Of a stretch of 64,000 bases of DNA, positions 40,841 through 49,294 are shown in pieces. The notes under the pieces were generated by a model. That model had not been told where the DNA came from and ran no database searches. It saw only the letters and a list, made by a program, of their open reading frames with translations. Both the position numbers and the translations under genes were made by a program. Position 1 is the first letter of the stretch. Each line of letters opens with the position of its first letter. This DNA comes from JADYZU01 sp964540965 (GTDB lineage Bacteria; Pseudomonadota; Alphaproteobacteria; Rhodobacterales; Rhodobacteraceae), in assembly GCA_964540965.1 (NCBI GenBank), contig CAZIOT010000008.1:62001-126000 (forward strand), in the 5' to 3' direction.

Positions 40841-42879
40841 GCGACCAGGGCGAACCCCTTGCCGCCGCGGGACAACCCCCGCGGCGGCTTTTTGTTTTCA
40901 ACGGCGGCTTCCTGACCGAGGCACGGCTGCGGCGGATCCTGACGCTGGCCGGGCTGGCGCCGCGGCTGGGCTGGCCGGGCACCGGCGATGCCGTGGGCCT
41001 GTGGGGCGACAGTCCGACAGCCTGGCGCGGTCGGTCGGTGGCGGCGCGGACCGGCGCAGACCTGATCCGCATCGAGGACGCCTTTCTGCGCTCGGTCCAG
41101 CCGGGGCGGGCCGGCGATCCGCCGCTGGGCCTGCTGATCGACCGGACGGGCGTGCATTTCGACCCGTCGGGCCCTTCCGATCTTGAGACGATGCTGGCCA
41201 CCCACCCGCTGGCTGATCCCGCGCTGATGGCGCGGGCGGGGGCGGGGATCGCGCTGTTGCGCCGGGAAAACCTGTCGAAATACAACGCCTTCGATCCCGA
41301 CCTGCCCGGACCCGCCCCCGGTTATGTGCTGGTGGTGGACCAGACGGCGGGCGATGCCTCGGTCCGCGCCTCTGGCGCCGATGCGGCGACGTTCCGCGCC
41401 ATGCTGGCCGCGGCGCGCGCCGATCATCCGGGGGCGCGGATCGTGGTCCGCACCCATCCCGAAACCGCCCTTGGCCTGCGCCCCGGCCATTTCACCGCCG
41501 CGGATCTGGCAGGGACCGAGCCCTGCGATGCCGATGTCAGCCCGTGGCGCCTGCTGGACGGGGCCCGCGCCGTCTATGCCGTCTCCTCGCAACTCGGGTT
41601 CGAGGCGGTGCTGGCCGGCCACCGTCCGGTGCTGTTCGGGCAACCCTTCTACGCCGGCTGGGGCCTGACCGAGGATCGCGCCGGCGCCCCGCCCCGCCGT
41701 GGCCGGCACCTGACCGCGGACCAGCTCTTCGCCGCGGCGATGCTGCTGTATCCGGTCTGGCATGACCCTTGCCGCGACCGGCTGTGCGGGTTCGAGGATG
41801 CCGCCCGGCAACTCGCCGCCGAGGTCCGCGCCTTTCGCGACGACCGCCGCGGTTGGGTCGCCACGGCCATGCGGCTGTGGAAACGCGGGCCGCTGCAGGC
41901 GACCTTCGGCCGCTACCAGCGGGTCGTTTTCGACGACCCCCCGCCCCGCGCCGTCTCCAGCGCGGCCACGACCGGGCGGCGGCTGATGGTCTGGGCCGGC
42001 AAGGCCACGCCCGACACCGATGCAGCCGGCGCCATCCGGGTCGAGGACGGGCTCTTGCGCTCGCGCGGGCTGGGCGCCGATCTGGTGCCGCCCTTGTCGC
42101 TGGTGCTGGACGATCTTGGCATCTACTACGACCCGAGGCGGGAAAGCCGGCTGGAACGGCTGATCGCCGGGGCCTGCGCCCTGCCCGACGACGAACGCGC
42201 CCGGGCCGAGGCGCTGGTGGCGGCGATCCTGTCGGCGGGGCTGTCGAAATACAATCTGGGCGGCGCCGGCCTGCCCGAGGACCTGCCCGCTGGGCGGCGG
42301 ATCCTGGTTCCGGGCCAGGTCGAGGATGACGCCTCGATCCTGCTGGGCGCCGGGGACATCCGCAGCAACCGCGACCTGCTGGCCGCCGCGCGGCAGGCCA
42401 ATCCCGACGCGGTGATCCTGTTCAAGCCGCATCCCGATGTCGAGGCCGGGCTGCGCCCCGGTGCCGTGCCCGATGCCGCGGCGCTGGCCGATGCGGTCCT
42501 TGCCCGCTCCGACCCGGCCCTGCTGTTGGCGGGCGTGGACGAGGTCTGGACCATGACTTCGGGCCTTGGATTCGAGGCGCTCTTGCGCGGCCGCGCCGTC
42601 ACCTGCACCGGCGCGCCCTTCTATGCCGGATGGGGTCTGACCACCGATCGCGGCCCCGCCCTGCCCCGCCGCAGCGCCCGGCCCGACATCACCGCGCTCG
42701 CCCACGCGGTGCTGATCGGCTATCCGCGCTATACCGACCCGGCCACCGGCCTGCCCTGCCCGGCCGAAGTCGCGGTCGAACGGCTGGCGAGCGGCCTTGC
42801 CCCCCGGCGCGGTCTGGCGAACCGCTGGCTGGCCAAGGCGCAGGGGGCGTTCGCCGGCTTTGCGCCGTGGTGGCGGTGA
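40837..42879 (+). CDS. kpsC: KpsC-like bifunctional capsule beta-Kdo transferase
   Basis: A 680-residue protein built from two similar glycosyltransferase modules. Module 1 (about 15-335) has SKYNAFDPDLPG, VLVVDQTAGDAS, VVRTHPE and LFGQPFYAGWGLT. Module 2 (about 385-670) has SKYNLGGAGLP, ILVPGQVEDDAS, LFKPHPDVEAGL and CTGAPFYAGWGLT. KpsC proteins carry both beta-2,4 and beta-2,7 Kdo transferase activities, one per module. It is coupled by GTGA to the export lipoprotein and pairs with the KpsS-like gene. The ABC exporter genes kpsMTE are not adjacent. Confidence 0.9.
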   Translation: MSDQGEPLAAAGQPPRRLFVFNGGFLTEARLRRILTLAGLAPRLGWPGTGDAVGLWGDSPTAWRGRSVAARTGADLIRIEDAFLRSVQPGRAGDPPLGLLIDRTGVHFDPSGPSDLETMLATHPLADPALMARAGAGIALLRRENLSKYNAFDPDLPGPAPGYVLVVDQTAGDASVRASGADAATFRAMLAAARADHPGARIVVRTHPETALGLRPGHFTAADLAGTEPCDADVSPWRLLDGARAVYAVSSQLGFEAVLAGHRPVLFGQPFYAGWGLTEDRAGAPPRRGRHLTADQLFAAAMLLYPVWHDPCRDRLCGFEDAARQLAAEVRAFRDDRRGWVATAMRLWKRGPLQATFGRYQRVVFDDPPPRAVSSAATTGRRLMVWAGKATPDTDAAGAIRVEDGLLRSRGLGADLVPPLSLVLDDLGIYYDPRRESRLERLIAGACALPDDERARAEALVAAILSAGLSKYNLGGAGLPEDLPAGRRILVPGQVEDDASILLGAGDIRSNRDLLAAARQANPDAVILFKPHPDVEAGLRPGAVPDAAALADAVLARSDPALLLAGVDEVWTMTSGLGFEALLRGRAVTCTGAPFYAGWGLTTDRGPALPRRSARPDITALAHAVLIGYPRYTDPATGLPCPAEVAVERLASGLAPRRGLANRWLAKAQGAFAGFAPWWR

Positions 42880-42886
42880 CGGTGGC

Positions 42887-42944
42887 GGTGGGCGTTTACC
42901 CACCCTACGTTCGACGCGGCCCGTAGGGTGGGGGATACCCCACC
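42887..42944. repeat. Inverted pair of family A repeats (locus 7)
   Basis: Units at 42887-42908 (GGTGGGCG...ACCCACCCTAC) and 42923-42944 (GTAGGGTGGG...CCCCACC) face each other between convergent kpsC and the 2Fe-2S ferredoxin gene. Confidence 0.75.
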
Positions 42945-42952
42945 GCCGCGTC

Positions 42953-43276
42953 CTAAATCTGCTTTTCCGGCATCTGCACCCGCAGCCCGTCAAGCGCATC
43001 CGTCACCTTGAGCTGGCAGGTCAGGCGCGAGCGCACCGGATCGGGGTGCCAGGCGAAATCAAGCATGTCCTCTTCCATCGCCTCGCGCGCAGGCAGGCGG
43101 TCAACCCAGGCGGGGTCGACATAGACATGGCAGGTCGAACAGGCGCAGGCGCCGCCGCAATCGGCCTCGATGCCGGGGATGCCGTTGTCGCGGGCGCCCT
43201 CCATCACGGTCAGGCCGTTGGGCACCTCGACCTGATGCTCGCGCCCGCCATGTTCGACATAGGTGATCCTGGCCAT
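42953..43276 (-). CDS. 2Fe-2S ferredoxin (adrenodoxin/putidaredoxin type)
   Basis: A 107-residue plant/vertebrate-type [2Fe-2S] ferredoxin. Cluster cysteines are at about 40, 46, 49 and 87: EADCGGACACSTCHVYV and LTCQL. The C-x5-C-x2-C-x37-C spacing is that of adrenodoxin-like proteins that serve P450s or iron-sulfur assembly. The N-terminus MARITYVEHGGREHQVEV is typical. No P450 or ferredoxin reductase gene is adjacent. The ATG at 43276 is chosen over an upstream non-homologous extension. Confidence 0.92.
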   Translation of the reverse strand: MARITYVEHGGREHQVEVPNGLTVMEGARDNGIPGIEADCGGACACSTCHVYVDPAWVDRLPAREAMEEDMLDFAWHPDPVRSRLTCQLKVTDALDGLRVQMPEKQI

Positions 43277-43487
43277 CTGCTGCTCTCCGACTGTCCGCGG
43301 CGATAGATAGGCGATGCGGCGGGCAGGTGCCAGAGGGGGGACTGCGGGCCGACTGTGGGCAGGATGCGACGGTAGGGCAGGCTTGCGCCAGCGCAGGCGC
43401 CGGCGGTCTGGTCGCGCGGGAACGCTTTCGCTAACCTGCCGCGAGACCGGCGCCTGCGGGCGGCAGGACCGGACAGGCAGGGGCAAG

Positions 43488-44006
43488 ATGCGGCAGGGCT
43501 TGTGGGCCATTGCAGGACTGGCGATGCTGGCGGGGTGCGACGGCGCGACCCTCGCCCCCGGCGTGCCCGAACTGGTTTCGGCCGAGATCACCCATGACGC
43601 TGACGGGCGCTGCTGGGGCCACGACATCGCCCCGGCGGTGATCCAGACCGTCACCGCACACGAGGTCGACACGCCTGCGGTGCTGGCGCCCGATGGCACG
43701 GTGCTGACCCCCGCGACCTATCGCAGCGTGACCCGGCAGGAAATCGTCCGCGAACGCGGCGAACAGGCGTTCGAGACCATCTGCCCCCCGGTCTATACCG
43801 AGGAATTCGTCGCCTCGCTGCAACGGGCGCTGGCGGCGCGCGGCTTTTACCCGGGCGAGGTCACCGGCGTCATGGACACCGCGACGGGGCGCGCGGTGCA
43901 GGATTTCCAGCGCAACGACGGCCCGGATTCGCCGCTCCTGTCGATCGCGGCGGCGCGGCGGCTGGGGCTGATCGAACTGACACGGGAACAGGTGGACGCG
44001 CTGTAG
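43488..44006 (+). CDS. Peptidoglycan-binding lipoprotein
   Basis: A 172-residue exported lipoprotein. The signal peptide MRQGLWAIAGLAMLAGC has a lipobox (LAGC, Cys17). A middle region of unknown function precedes a C-terminal PG_binding_1 domain (about 105-165, FVASLQRALAARGFYPGEVTG and TGRAVQDFQRNDG). It probably tethers an envelope protein or itself to the cell wall. AGGGGCAAG is 4-8 nt before the ATG at 43488. Upstream in-frame sequence is not coding. Confidence 0.83.
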   Translation: MRQGLWAIAGLAMLAGCDGATLAPGVPELVSAEITHDADGRCWGHDIAPAVIQTVTAHEVDTPAVLAPDGTVLTPATYRSVTRQEIVRERGEQAFETICPPVYTEEFVASLQRALAARGFYPGEVTGVMDTATGRAVQDFQRNDGPDSPLLSIAAARRLGLIELTREQVDAL

Positions 44007-44092
44007 GGCAGCCTGCGGGGCATCACCAGGCGAAACGGACATCGGCACGGTCTGCAAATCGACAAGCAACCTGTGCCAAAAAGGGGGCAAGG

Positions 44093-44755
44093 ATGGACGT
44101 CGAGCATGAGAAGCTCCCGAAAACCGCCGCCCGCAGGCGCGCCGACGAGATCAGGTCATTCCGCTGCAAGAACCTGATTGCCGTGATCGAGGACCCCACG
44201 GAGATCAGGAACATCGGCACCGTCATCCGCAACGCGAACGCGCTTGGTGCCGAAAAGGTCTATGTCGTTGATCCGCGACGGAAGCTGCCAGAGGATTGGG
44301 CCGCGATGCGAGAGGAGAAGGCGCTCACCTCCACCTCGGTTTCCGGTGTCAAATGGACCTTTGTCAAACGCTTTGACAGCACCGAAGCCTGCCTCGCCCA
44401 TCTCGAGAGCAATGGATTCGTGTCCATCGTCACCTCGCCTCACGTCAAAGGAAAGGCCAACCTGCTGTTGCACGAAGGCGACTACACCACGCATCACAAG
44501 CTTGCGGTATGGTTCGGGAATGAAAGCCGGGGGATCAGCCCGCTTGCGGTCGAACGGAGCGAGATGTGCATTTCGATCCCGATGTTCGGCATGATCGAAA
44601 GCCTGAACCTCGCGACGAGTTCCGGCATCGTGCTTTATGAAGTGACCCGTCAGCGGCGCGCCTATCAGAGCGTGTTCAGCAGGCGGGACAGAAAGGGGCG
44701 AAGGGAAACCGTTCTGCCCGTGGTCATCGACCGCGGCGAGAGCGGTCAACAATAA
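44093..44755 (+). CDS. TrmH/SpoU-family RNA 2'-O-methyltransferase
   Basis: A 220-residue SPOUT methyltransferase with the knotted SAM-binding motifs. Motif 1 is EDPTEIRNIGTVIRNANALG (about 33-52, Asn/Arg in NIGTVIRNA), motif 2 is VWFGNESRGIS (about 140-150), and motif 3 is IPMFGMIESLNLATSSGIVLYE (Asn in SLNLA). No extra RNA-binding domain is visible apart from basic ends. The RNA target (tRNA or rRNA) is unknown. The gene looks less G+C-rich than its neighbours by eye. AAGGGGGCAAGG precedes the ATG. Confidence 0.9.
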   Translation: MDVEHEKLPKTAARRRADEIRSFRCKNLIAVIEDPTEIRNIGTVIRNANALGAEKVYVVDPRRKLPEDWAAMREEKALTSTSVSGVKWTFVKRFDSTEACLAHLESNGFVSIVTSPHVKGKANLLLHEGDYTTHHKLAVWFGNESRGISPLAVERSEMCISIPMFGMIESLNLATSSGIVLYEVTRQRRAYQSVFSRRDRKGRRETVLPVVIDRGESGQQ

Positions 44756-44785
44756 CCGTCCGGCAGGGGCTAAAAGCCCAATGAC

Positions 44786-44816
44786 AAGGGCGCGCCCTTT
44801 CGGACGCGCCCCCCTT
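44786..44816. terminator. Bidirectional terminator between trmH-like and degP-like genes
   Basis: An AAGGGCGCG/CGCGCCCCCCTT hairpin with a CCCTTTCGGA loop lies between the two convergent genes, 31 nt past the methyltransferase stop and 14 nt past the degP-like stop. Confidence 0.5.
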
Positions 44817-44829
44817 AGGCAATTGCCCC

Positions 44830-46296
44830 CTACTCCACGATGCTCAGCGCCACAAAGCGCGGGTCGCCGTCGCGGCGGATCAAGAGCAGGATCGACTGCC
44901 GCCCCGCCTCCTGCGCCTCATCGACGCGGGCCTCAAGGTCGGCGACCGTCATCACCGCCTGCTGGCCGGCCTCGGTGATGATATCACCCGGCTCGATTCC
45001 CTTCAGGCCCGCGTCCGAGGCGGGATCGACGCCGGTGATGACCAGCCCCGTCGCATCGCCAAGGCCCATCTGTTCGGCCAGTTGCGCGGTGATTTCGGCC
45101 ACCTGCAGGCCGATGATCTCGCCCGTCTGCGGCTCTTCCTGCTGGGCGGGATTGGCCTGGCCCTCGGCCTCTTCGCGGCGGCCAAGGGTCACGCCCAGCG
45201 TCACCTCGGCCCCGGCGCGCAGCACCACGACATCGACCGTCTCGCCCACCGGCGCGGCGGCGACCATGCGCACCAGCTGCTGGGTGTTGACCACCGGCGC
45301 GCCGTTGAACGACAGGATCACGTCGCCCGCCTGCATCCCGGCATCGGCGGCAGGGCCTTCGGGCACGTCGGTCACCATGGCGCCATCGGTGCTTTCCAGC
45401 CCGGCGATGGTCTCGACCATTTCCGGCGCGATGTCCTGGATGCGCACGCCCAGCCAGCCGCGGCGCGTCTCGCCGTATTGCTCAAGCTGGGCCACCACAT
45501 CCTTGACCACGTTCGAGGCCATCGAGAACCCGATGCCGATCGACCCGCCGTCCGGCGACAGGATCGAGGTGTTCACCCCGATGACCTCGCCGCGCATGTT
45601 GAACAGCGGGCCGCCGGAATTGCCCTGGTTGATCGCGGCATCGGTCTGGATGAAGTCGTCGAACGTGCCCGACAATTCGCGGTTGCGGGCCGAGATGATG
45701 CCGGCCGAGATCGAGAACCCCTGCCCCAGCGGGTTGCCCATCGCCAGCACCCAGTCGCCGACCTCGGCCATGTCGTCATTGCTGTCGCCGAAGGCGACAT
45801 AGGGCAAGTCCTGCGCCTCGACCTTGAGCAGCGCGATGTCGGTGTTCGGATCGGTGCCGACGACCACGGCATCAAGACGCTCGCCGGAAAAGAACTCGAT
45901 CTCGATGGCATCGGCGCCTTCGATCACATGGTTGTTGGTGACGATATAGCCGTCGGCCGAGACGACAAAGCCCGACCCCAGCGCACCGGAATGCTGCGGC
46001 TCGCGCGGGCCGCCGAAGAATTCGCCAAAGGGCGAATCCTCGGGCAACAGGCCCTCGGGCCCGGTCGGCTGGGCGATGGTGATCGAGGTGGTGATGTTCA
46101 CCACCGCCGGGCTGACAGCGCGGGCAAGGTCGGCAAAGCTGACCGGGCGGCTGTCCTCGGGGTTGACGAAGGCGGTGTCGTCCTGCGCGAAGACCGGCAG
46201 CGCCGGCACCATCGCCGCAGTGCCAAGCAGGACCACGGCCAGCCCGCGCGAGGCGGCACGGAAAGACAGGAAGGGGGCATGAGCCAAGGCGGACAC
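44830..46296 (-). CDS. degP: Do-family periplasmic serine endoprotease (DegP/DegQ type)
   Basis: Periplasmic quality-control protease of about 488 residues. A signal peptide ends in LPVFAQ. The protease domain has the full catalytic triad: His123 (VTNNHVIEG), Asp153 (NTDIALL) and Ser227 (QGNSGGPLF). Two PDZ domains follow (about 290-375, GWLGVRIQ; and about 405-488, GLVITGVDPASDAGLKGIEPGD). The start is taken as GTG at 46296, with AAGGAG 10 nt upstream and a proper signal peptide; a longer frame from 46368 begins with non-homologous residues. It is downstream of hflK-hflC-DUF2065, separated by a repeat. Confidence 0.9.
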   Translation of the reverse strand: MSALAHAPFLSFRAASRGLAVVLLGTAAMVPALPVFAQDDTAFVNPEDSRPVSFADLARAVSPAVVNITTSITIAQPTGPEGLLPEDSPFGEFFGGPREPQHSGALGSGFVVSADGYIVTNNHVIEGADAIEIEFFSGERLDAVVVGTDPNTDIALLKVEAQDLPYVAFGDSNDDMAEVGDWVLAMGNPLGQGFSISAGIISARNRELSGTFDDFIQTDAAINQGNSGGPLFNMRGEVIGVNTSILSPDGGSIGIGFSMASNVVKDVVAQLEQYGETRRGWLGVRIQDIAPEMVETIAGLESTDGAMVTDVPEGPAADAGMQAGDVILSFNGAPVVNTQQLVRMVAAAPVGETVDVVVLRAGAEVTLGVTLGRREEAEGQANPAQQEEPQTGEIIGLQVAEITAQLAEQMGLGDATGLVITGVDPASDAGLKGIEPGDIITEAGQQAVMTVADLEARVDEAQEAGRQSILLLIRRDGDPRFVALSIVE

Positions 46297-46461
46297 GGGG
46301 GGTAAGCTCCTTGTTGAAGGGGGCGGCGCCGGATCGTCCCGGCAGCCGACCCGCCTGGCGGGCATCATTCACCGCGGCGGGGCGAGGTGCAACGCAAAGC
46401 CCGGTCGCGGCGCGTCAAACCGCGGTGAAGGAGTGTTACAGGCCGGCCCCGGCCCCATCCT

Positions 46462-46712
46462 CGCCGTGCAGAGCGCCTTCGGCGCCGAATCCTTGCCTCG
46501 TCGTCGCCTTCGGCTCCTCCTCAGGGTGCCTCCGGCGGGGTGTGTTGCCGCGACCGCCACTGGTCCGAGGGCGCGGCAACACGTTATAGACGAAGAATGA
46601 GGAAGAGTGGCTCTCTTGTTCATTCTTCGTCCCCAAATATCCTCGGGGGGTGAATGCGCCGCAGGCGCAGAGGGGGGTCCGAGGACCCCCTTCTTCCTTC
46701 GCCGGGCTTCAG
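46462..46712. repeat. Mosaic intergenic repeat, family B (locus 3)
   Basis: A 250-bp copy with the blocks AGAGCGCCTTCGGCGCC, CCTTGCCTCGTCGTCGCCTT, the GTGTTGCCGCG...CGCGGCAACAC inverted pair, GACGAAGAATG, CATTCTTCGTCC, AAATATCCTCGGGGG, and a terminal GCCGGGCTTCAGCCCGGC hairpin. It closely matches locus 4 at 50.8-51.05 kb. The stop codon and last four residues of the DUF2065 gene fall in its terminal hairpin. Confidence 0.8.
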
Positions 46713-46900
46713 CCCGGCGCCCGCGCCAGCCAGAGGAACGCCACCCCCAGGGCCACCGCCGCCAGCCCGATCAGCCGGCGCTGTTCCGGCGACAACCTGC
46801 GAAGGGCGGCAAGCAGATCCTCGATCATGCCCGGGGCCAGGGCCCAGACCAGGCCCTCGGCCACCAGAAGCAGGCCAAGGCCGGTCAGGGCCCAGGTCAT
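46709..46900 (-). CDS. DUF2065 (YjeT-like) small membrane protein
   Basis: A 63-residue protein with two hydrophobic helices (LTGLGLLLVAEGLVWALAP at about 5-23 and LIGLAAVALGVAFLWLA at about 42-58) and the short loop LSPEQRRLIG typical of DUF2065. YjeT lies beside hflK-hflC in many Gram-negatives, and here its ATG overlaps the hflC stop (ATGA). The last residues (RAPG) and the stop codon come from an intergenic repeat, suggesting the repeat replaced the native end. Confidence 0.85.
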   Translation of the reverse strand: MTWALTGLGLLLVAEGLVWALAPGMIEDLLAALRRLSPEQRRLIGLAAVALGVAFLWLARAPG

Positions 46901-48033
46901 CAGGGCGACGCGGGGGCGGTTTCCGTCGCGTCGTCGGCGGGTTCGGCCTCGACCGGCTCCGCCGGCACCTCGGCCTCGGGGGCGACTTCGCCCGCCTCTG
47001 TCCCCGCCTCGGTCCCCGCTGCGGTGGCCGCGGCCGCGGCGGCCTCGGCGGCGGCGCGGGCGGCTTCGGCCTCGGCGCGCGCTTCCTCGGCCTCGGCGGC
47101 ATCCAGCGCCGCCTGCGCCGCGGCGCGGTCGGCCTCGGTCACCGCGGGCGCGGTCTCGGCGTTACCGTTCCCCGAATAGAGATAGTCGAAGAACGACGAA
47201 TCCGGCGTCAGCACCATGGTCGAATTGCCGGCCTGCAGCGCCTGGCGATAGGCCTGCAGCGAGCGGTAGAAGTCAAAGAACTCCGGGTTCGCGCCATAGG
47301 CTTCGGCGAAGATGCGGTTGGCGCGGGCATCGGCCTCGCCCCGCGTCACCTGCGCCTCGCGTTCCGCCGCGGAGACGGTTTCCACCACCGTGCGGTCGGC
47401 CAGCGCCTGCACCCGTTGCGCCGCCTCGTTGCCGCGAGCGATCTCGTCCGCCGCCTCGCGGTCGCGTTCGGCCTGCATCCGGGCAAAGGTCGCGTCCAGG
47501 TTCTGCGACGGCAGGTTGGTCTGCTTCAGCCGCACATCGACGACTTCCAGCCCAAGGTTCGCCGCCTCGACCTGCGCCAGGTCGCGGATGCGGTTCATCA
47601 GGCTGCGCCGGTCCGAGGACAGGATGGTGTCCGAGGTCACGTTCTCGGCGCCCAGAACCTCGCGGATCTTGGCGTTGAGGATCGAGGACAGCCGGTCCTC
47701 GGCCACCTGCACGCCGCCGACGCCCACCGCCTGCCGGAACGCCACCACATCGGCGATGCGGTAGCGGGCAAAGGCATCGACCACCAGCCGGCGGTCGTCC
47801 GAGGGTGTCACCTCGATGGTTTCGGTGTCGAGGCTGAGGATGCGGTCGTCATAGCGCACCACCTCCTGGATCAGCGGAATCTTGAAGGCGAGGCCGGGCT
47901 CTTCGATCACCTGGCGGATCTGGCCGAACTGCAGGACCAGCGCCTTTTCCTTTTCGTTGACCACGAAGACCGACGACAGGAGGACGACCACCGCGATGAC
48001 AGCGGCAATGAGGACATAGATCGCGCGGTTCAT
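46900..48033 (-). CDS. hflC: FtsH protease modulator HflC
   Basis: SPFH/band-7 protein of 377 residues that, with HflK, encloses FtsH on the periplasmic side. One N-terminal transmembrane helix (about 4-24) is followed by VNEKEKALVLQFG, SDRRLVVDAFARYRI, a coiled-coil segment (QAERDREAADEIARGNEAAQ) and GEADARANRIFAEAYG. The family normally ends near residue 290-300. Here about 80 extra residues form an Ala/Glu-rich tail with EAEEARAEAEAARAAAEAAA and later PVEAEP. The upstream gene hflK ends 4 bp before its start. Confidence 0.93.
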   Translation of the reverse strand: MNRAIYVLIAAVIAVVVLLSSVFVVNEKEKALVLQFGQIRQVIEEPGLAFKIPLIQEVVRYDDRILSLDTETIEVTPSDDRRLVVDAFARYRIADVVAFRQAVGVGGVQVAEDRLSSILNAKIREVLGAENVTSDTILSSDRRSLMNRIRDLAQVEAANLGLEVVDVRLKQTNLPSQNLDATFARMQAERDREAADEIARGNEAAQRVQALADRTVVETVSAAEREAQVTRGEADARANRIFAEAYGANPEFFDFYRSLQAYRQALQAGNSTMVLTPDSSFFDYLYSGNGNAETAPAVTEADRAAAQAALDAAEAEEARAEAEAARAAAEAAAAAATAAGTEAGTEAGEVAPEAEVPAEPVEAEPADDATETAPASP

Positions 48034-48037
48034 TGGC

Positions 48038-49234
48038 CTAGTTCCCCGTCGTCGTGGTGGCGGTGGCACCGGCCGCGGGCGCGGCGGCATTCGGGCGGAT
48101 CAGTTGGTCAAGCGGCAGGAAGGGCACCACGCCCTGGCCGCCGTTGCCACCGGCAACGGCATCGTCCAGCACGATCTTGGGCACCGTGCCCAGCACATCG
48201 GCCATGGTGTCAAGGTACAGGCGCCGGCGCGTGACCTCGGGCGCGTTCAGGTATTCGGTCAGCACAGCGGTGAACCGGCTCGCCTCGCCCAGCGCGTCGT
48301 TGATGGTCTGGGCGCGATAGGCTTCAGCCTCTTCGATCACCTGCGCGGCCTGGCCGCGGGCTTCGGCCAGCCGTCGGTTCGAATAGGCATCCGCCTGCCG
48401 CTCGAGCCGGTCACGTTCCTGTTCGGCCGCCTGCACGCGGCGGAAGCTGTCGATCACCTCGGTCGGCGGATCGGCCTTCTGCAGGTTGACCCGCACCACG
48501 GTAATGCCGGAATCATAGGCATCAAGCGCGGCCTGAATCCCGGCCTGGGCATTGTCGGCGATCGAGCCGCGTTCGGTGTTCAGGATCGGCGCCAGTTGCG
48601 AGGCGGCGATGATCTCGCGCATCACCGATTCCGCGGCGGCGCGGACGGTCTGTTCCGCGTCGCGGATGTTGAACAGGAATTTCGCCGGATCGTTGACGTT
48701 CCACACCACCTGAAAGCCGATATCGACAAGGTTGGCATCGGTGGTCAGCATCAGCCCGGATTCGTCGCCGACCGCCCCCGAGGCACCGATCGATTCGGTC
48801 CGTTCCGAGGTCACATTGACCACTTCATAGGTGACCAGCGGCCAGGGCGCAAAATTGAGGCCGGGCTCTCCGGTGGCGGAAAACCGCCCCAGGAACATCT
48901 CGACCGAGCGTTCTTCGGGCCGCACCGTGTAGAAGGACATGAAGGCCCAAAGCCCGGCCGCGGCCAGCGCCGCAAGCCCGATGGTGCCGCGGGTCAACTG
49001 AAAGCCGCTGCCGCCACCGCCGCCGGCCCCGTTCGGCCGCCGGCCGCCGCCGCCGCCCATCAGGACGCGCAGCTGTTCGCGGCCCTTGTTCACGATCTGG
49101 TCGAGTTCCGGAATCTGCGGACCTTCGCCCGGACGCCGCGGCGGCGCCGGTCGCCTGTCGTCATCGCCCCCACCGCTGCCGTTGCCGCGATTGCCGCCGC
49201 CACCGCCCCAGGGGCCACCGTTGTTACCCGCCAT
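48038..49234 (-). CDS. hflK: FtsH protease modulator HflK
   Basis: SPFH protein of 398 residues, partner of HflC. A Gly/Asn-rich cytoplasmic N-terminus (MAGNNGGPWGGGGGNRGNG, then PGEGPQIPELDQIVNKGREQL) precedes the transmembrane helix (about 83-100). The SPFH domain (YTVRPEERSVEMFLGRFS) follows, then a coiled-coil region with RVQAAEQERDRLERQADAYSN and ARGQAAQVIEEAEAYRAQ. It is first gene of the hflK-hflC-DUF2065 operon. A short C-terminal Ala/Thr-rich tail ends ATATTTTGN. Confidence 0.94.
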   Translation of the reverse strand: MAGNNGGPWGGGGGNRGNGSGGGDDDRRPAPPRRPGEGPQIPELDQIVNKGREQLRVLMGGGGGRRPNGAGGGGGSGFQLTRGTIGLAALAAAGLWAFMSFYTVRPEERSVEMFLGRFSATGEPGLNFAPWPLVTYEVVNVTSERTESIGASGAVGDESGLMLTTDANLVDIGFQVVWNVNDPAKFLFNIRDAEQTVRAAAESVMREIIAASQLAPILNTERGSIADNAQAGIQAALDAYDSGITVVRVNLQKADPPTEVIDSFRRVQAAEQERDRLERQADAYSNRRLAEARGQAAQVIEEAEAYRAQTINDALGEASRFTAVLTEYLNAPEVTRRRLYLDTMADVLGTVPKIVLDDAVAGGNGGQGVVPFLPLDQLIRPNAAAPAAGATATTTTGN

Positions 49235-49294
49235 GTCGCTCTTTCTTCCCTCGCACGTCCTGTTGCACCCTAATTGTGCAGGATGCCGGCGATT

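Noticed and set aside
40741..42999. Open frame of about 750 codons opposite the kpsC-like gene
   Set aside because: It mirrors an identified two-module transferase; the translation is Arg/Gly/Pro/Gln-rich, typical of a shadow frame.
46650..48234. Two plus-strand frames across hflC
   Set aside because: They arise from the reverse complement of the Ala/Glu-rich HflC tail and give Arg/Pro-rich or Gly-rich translations without motifs.
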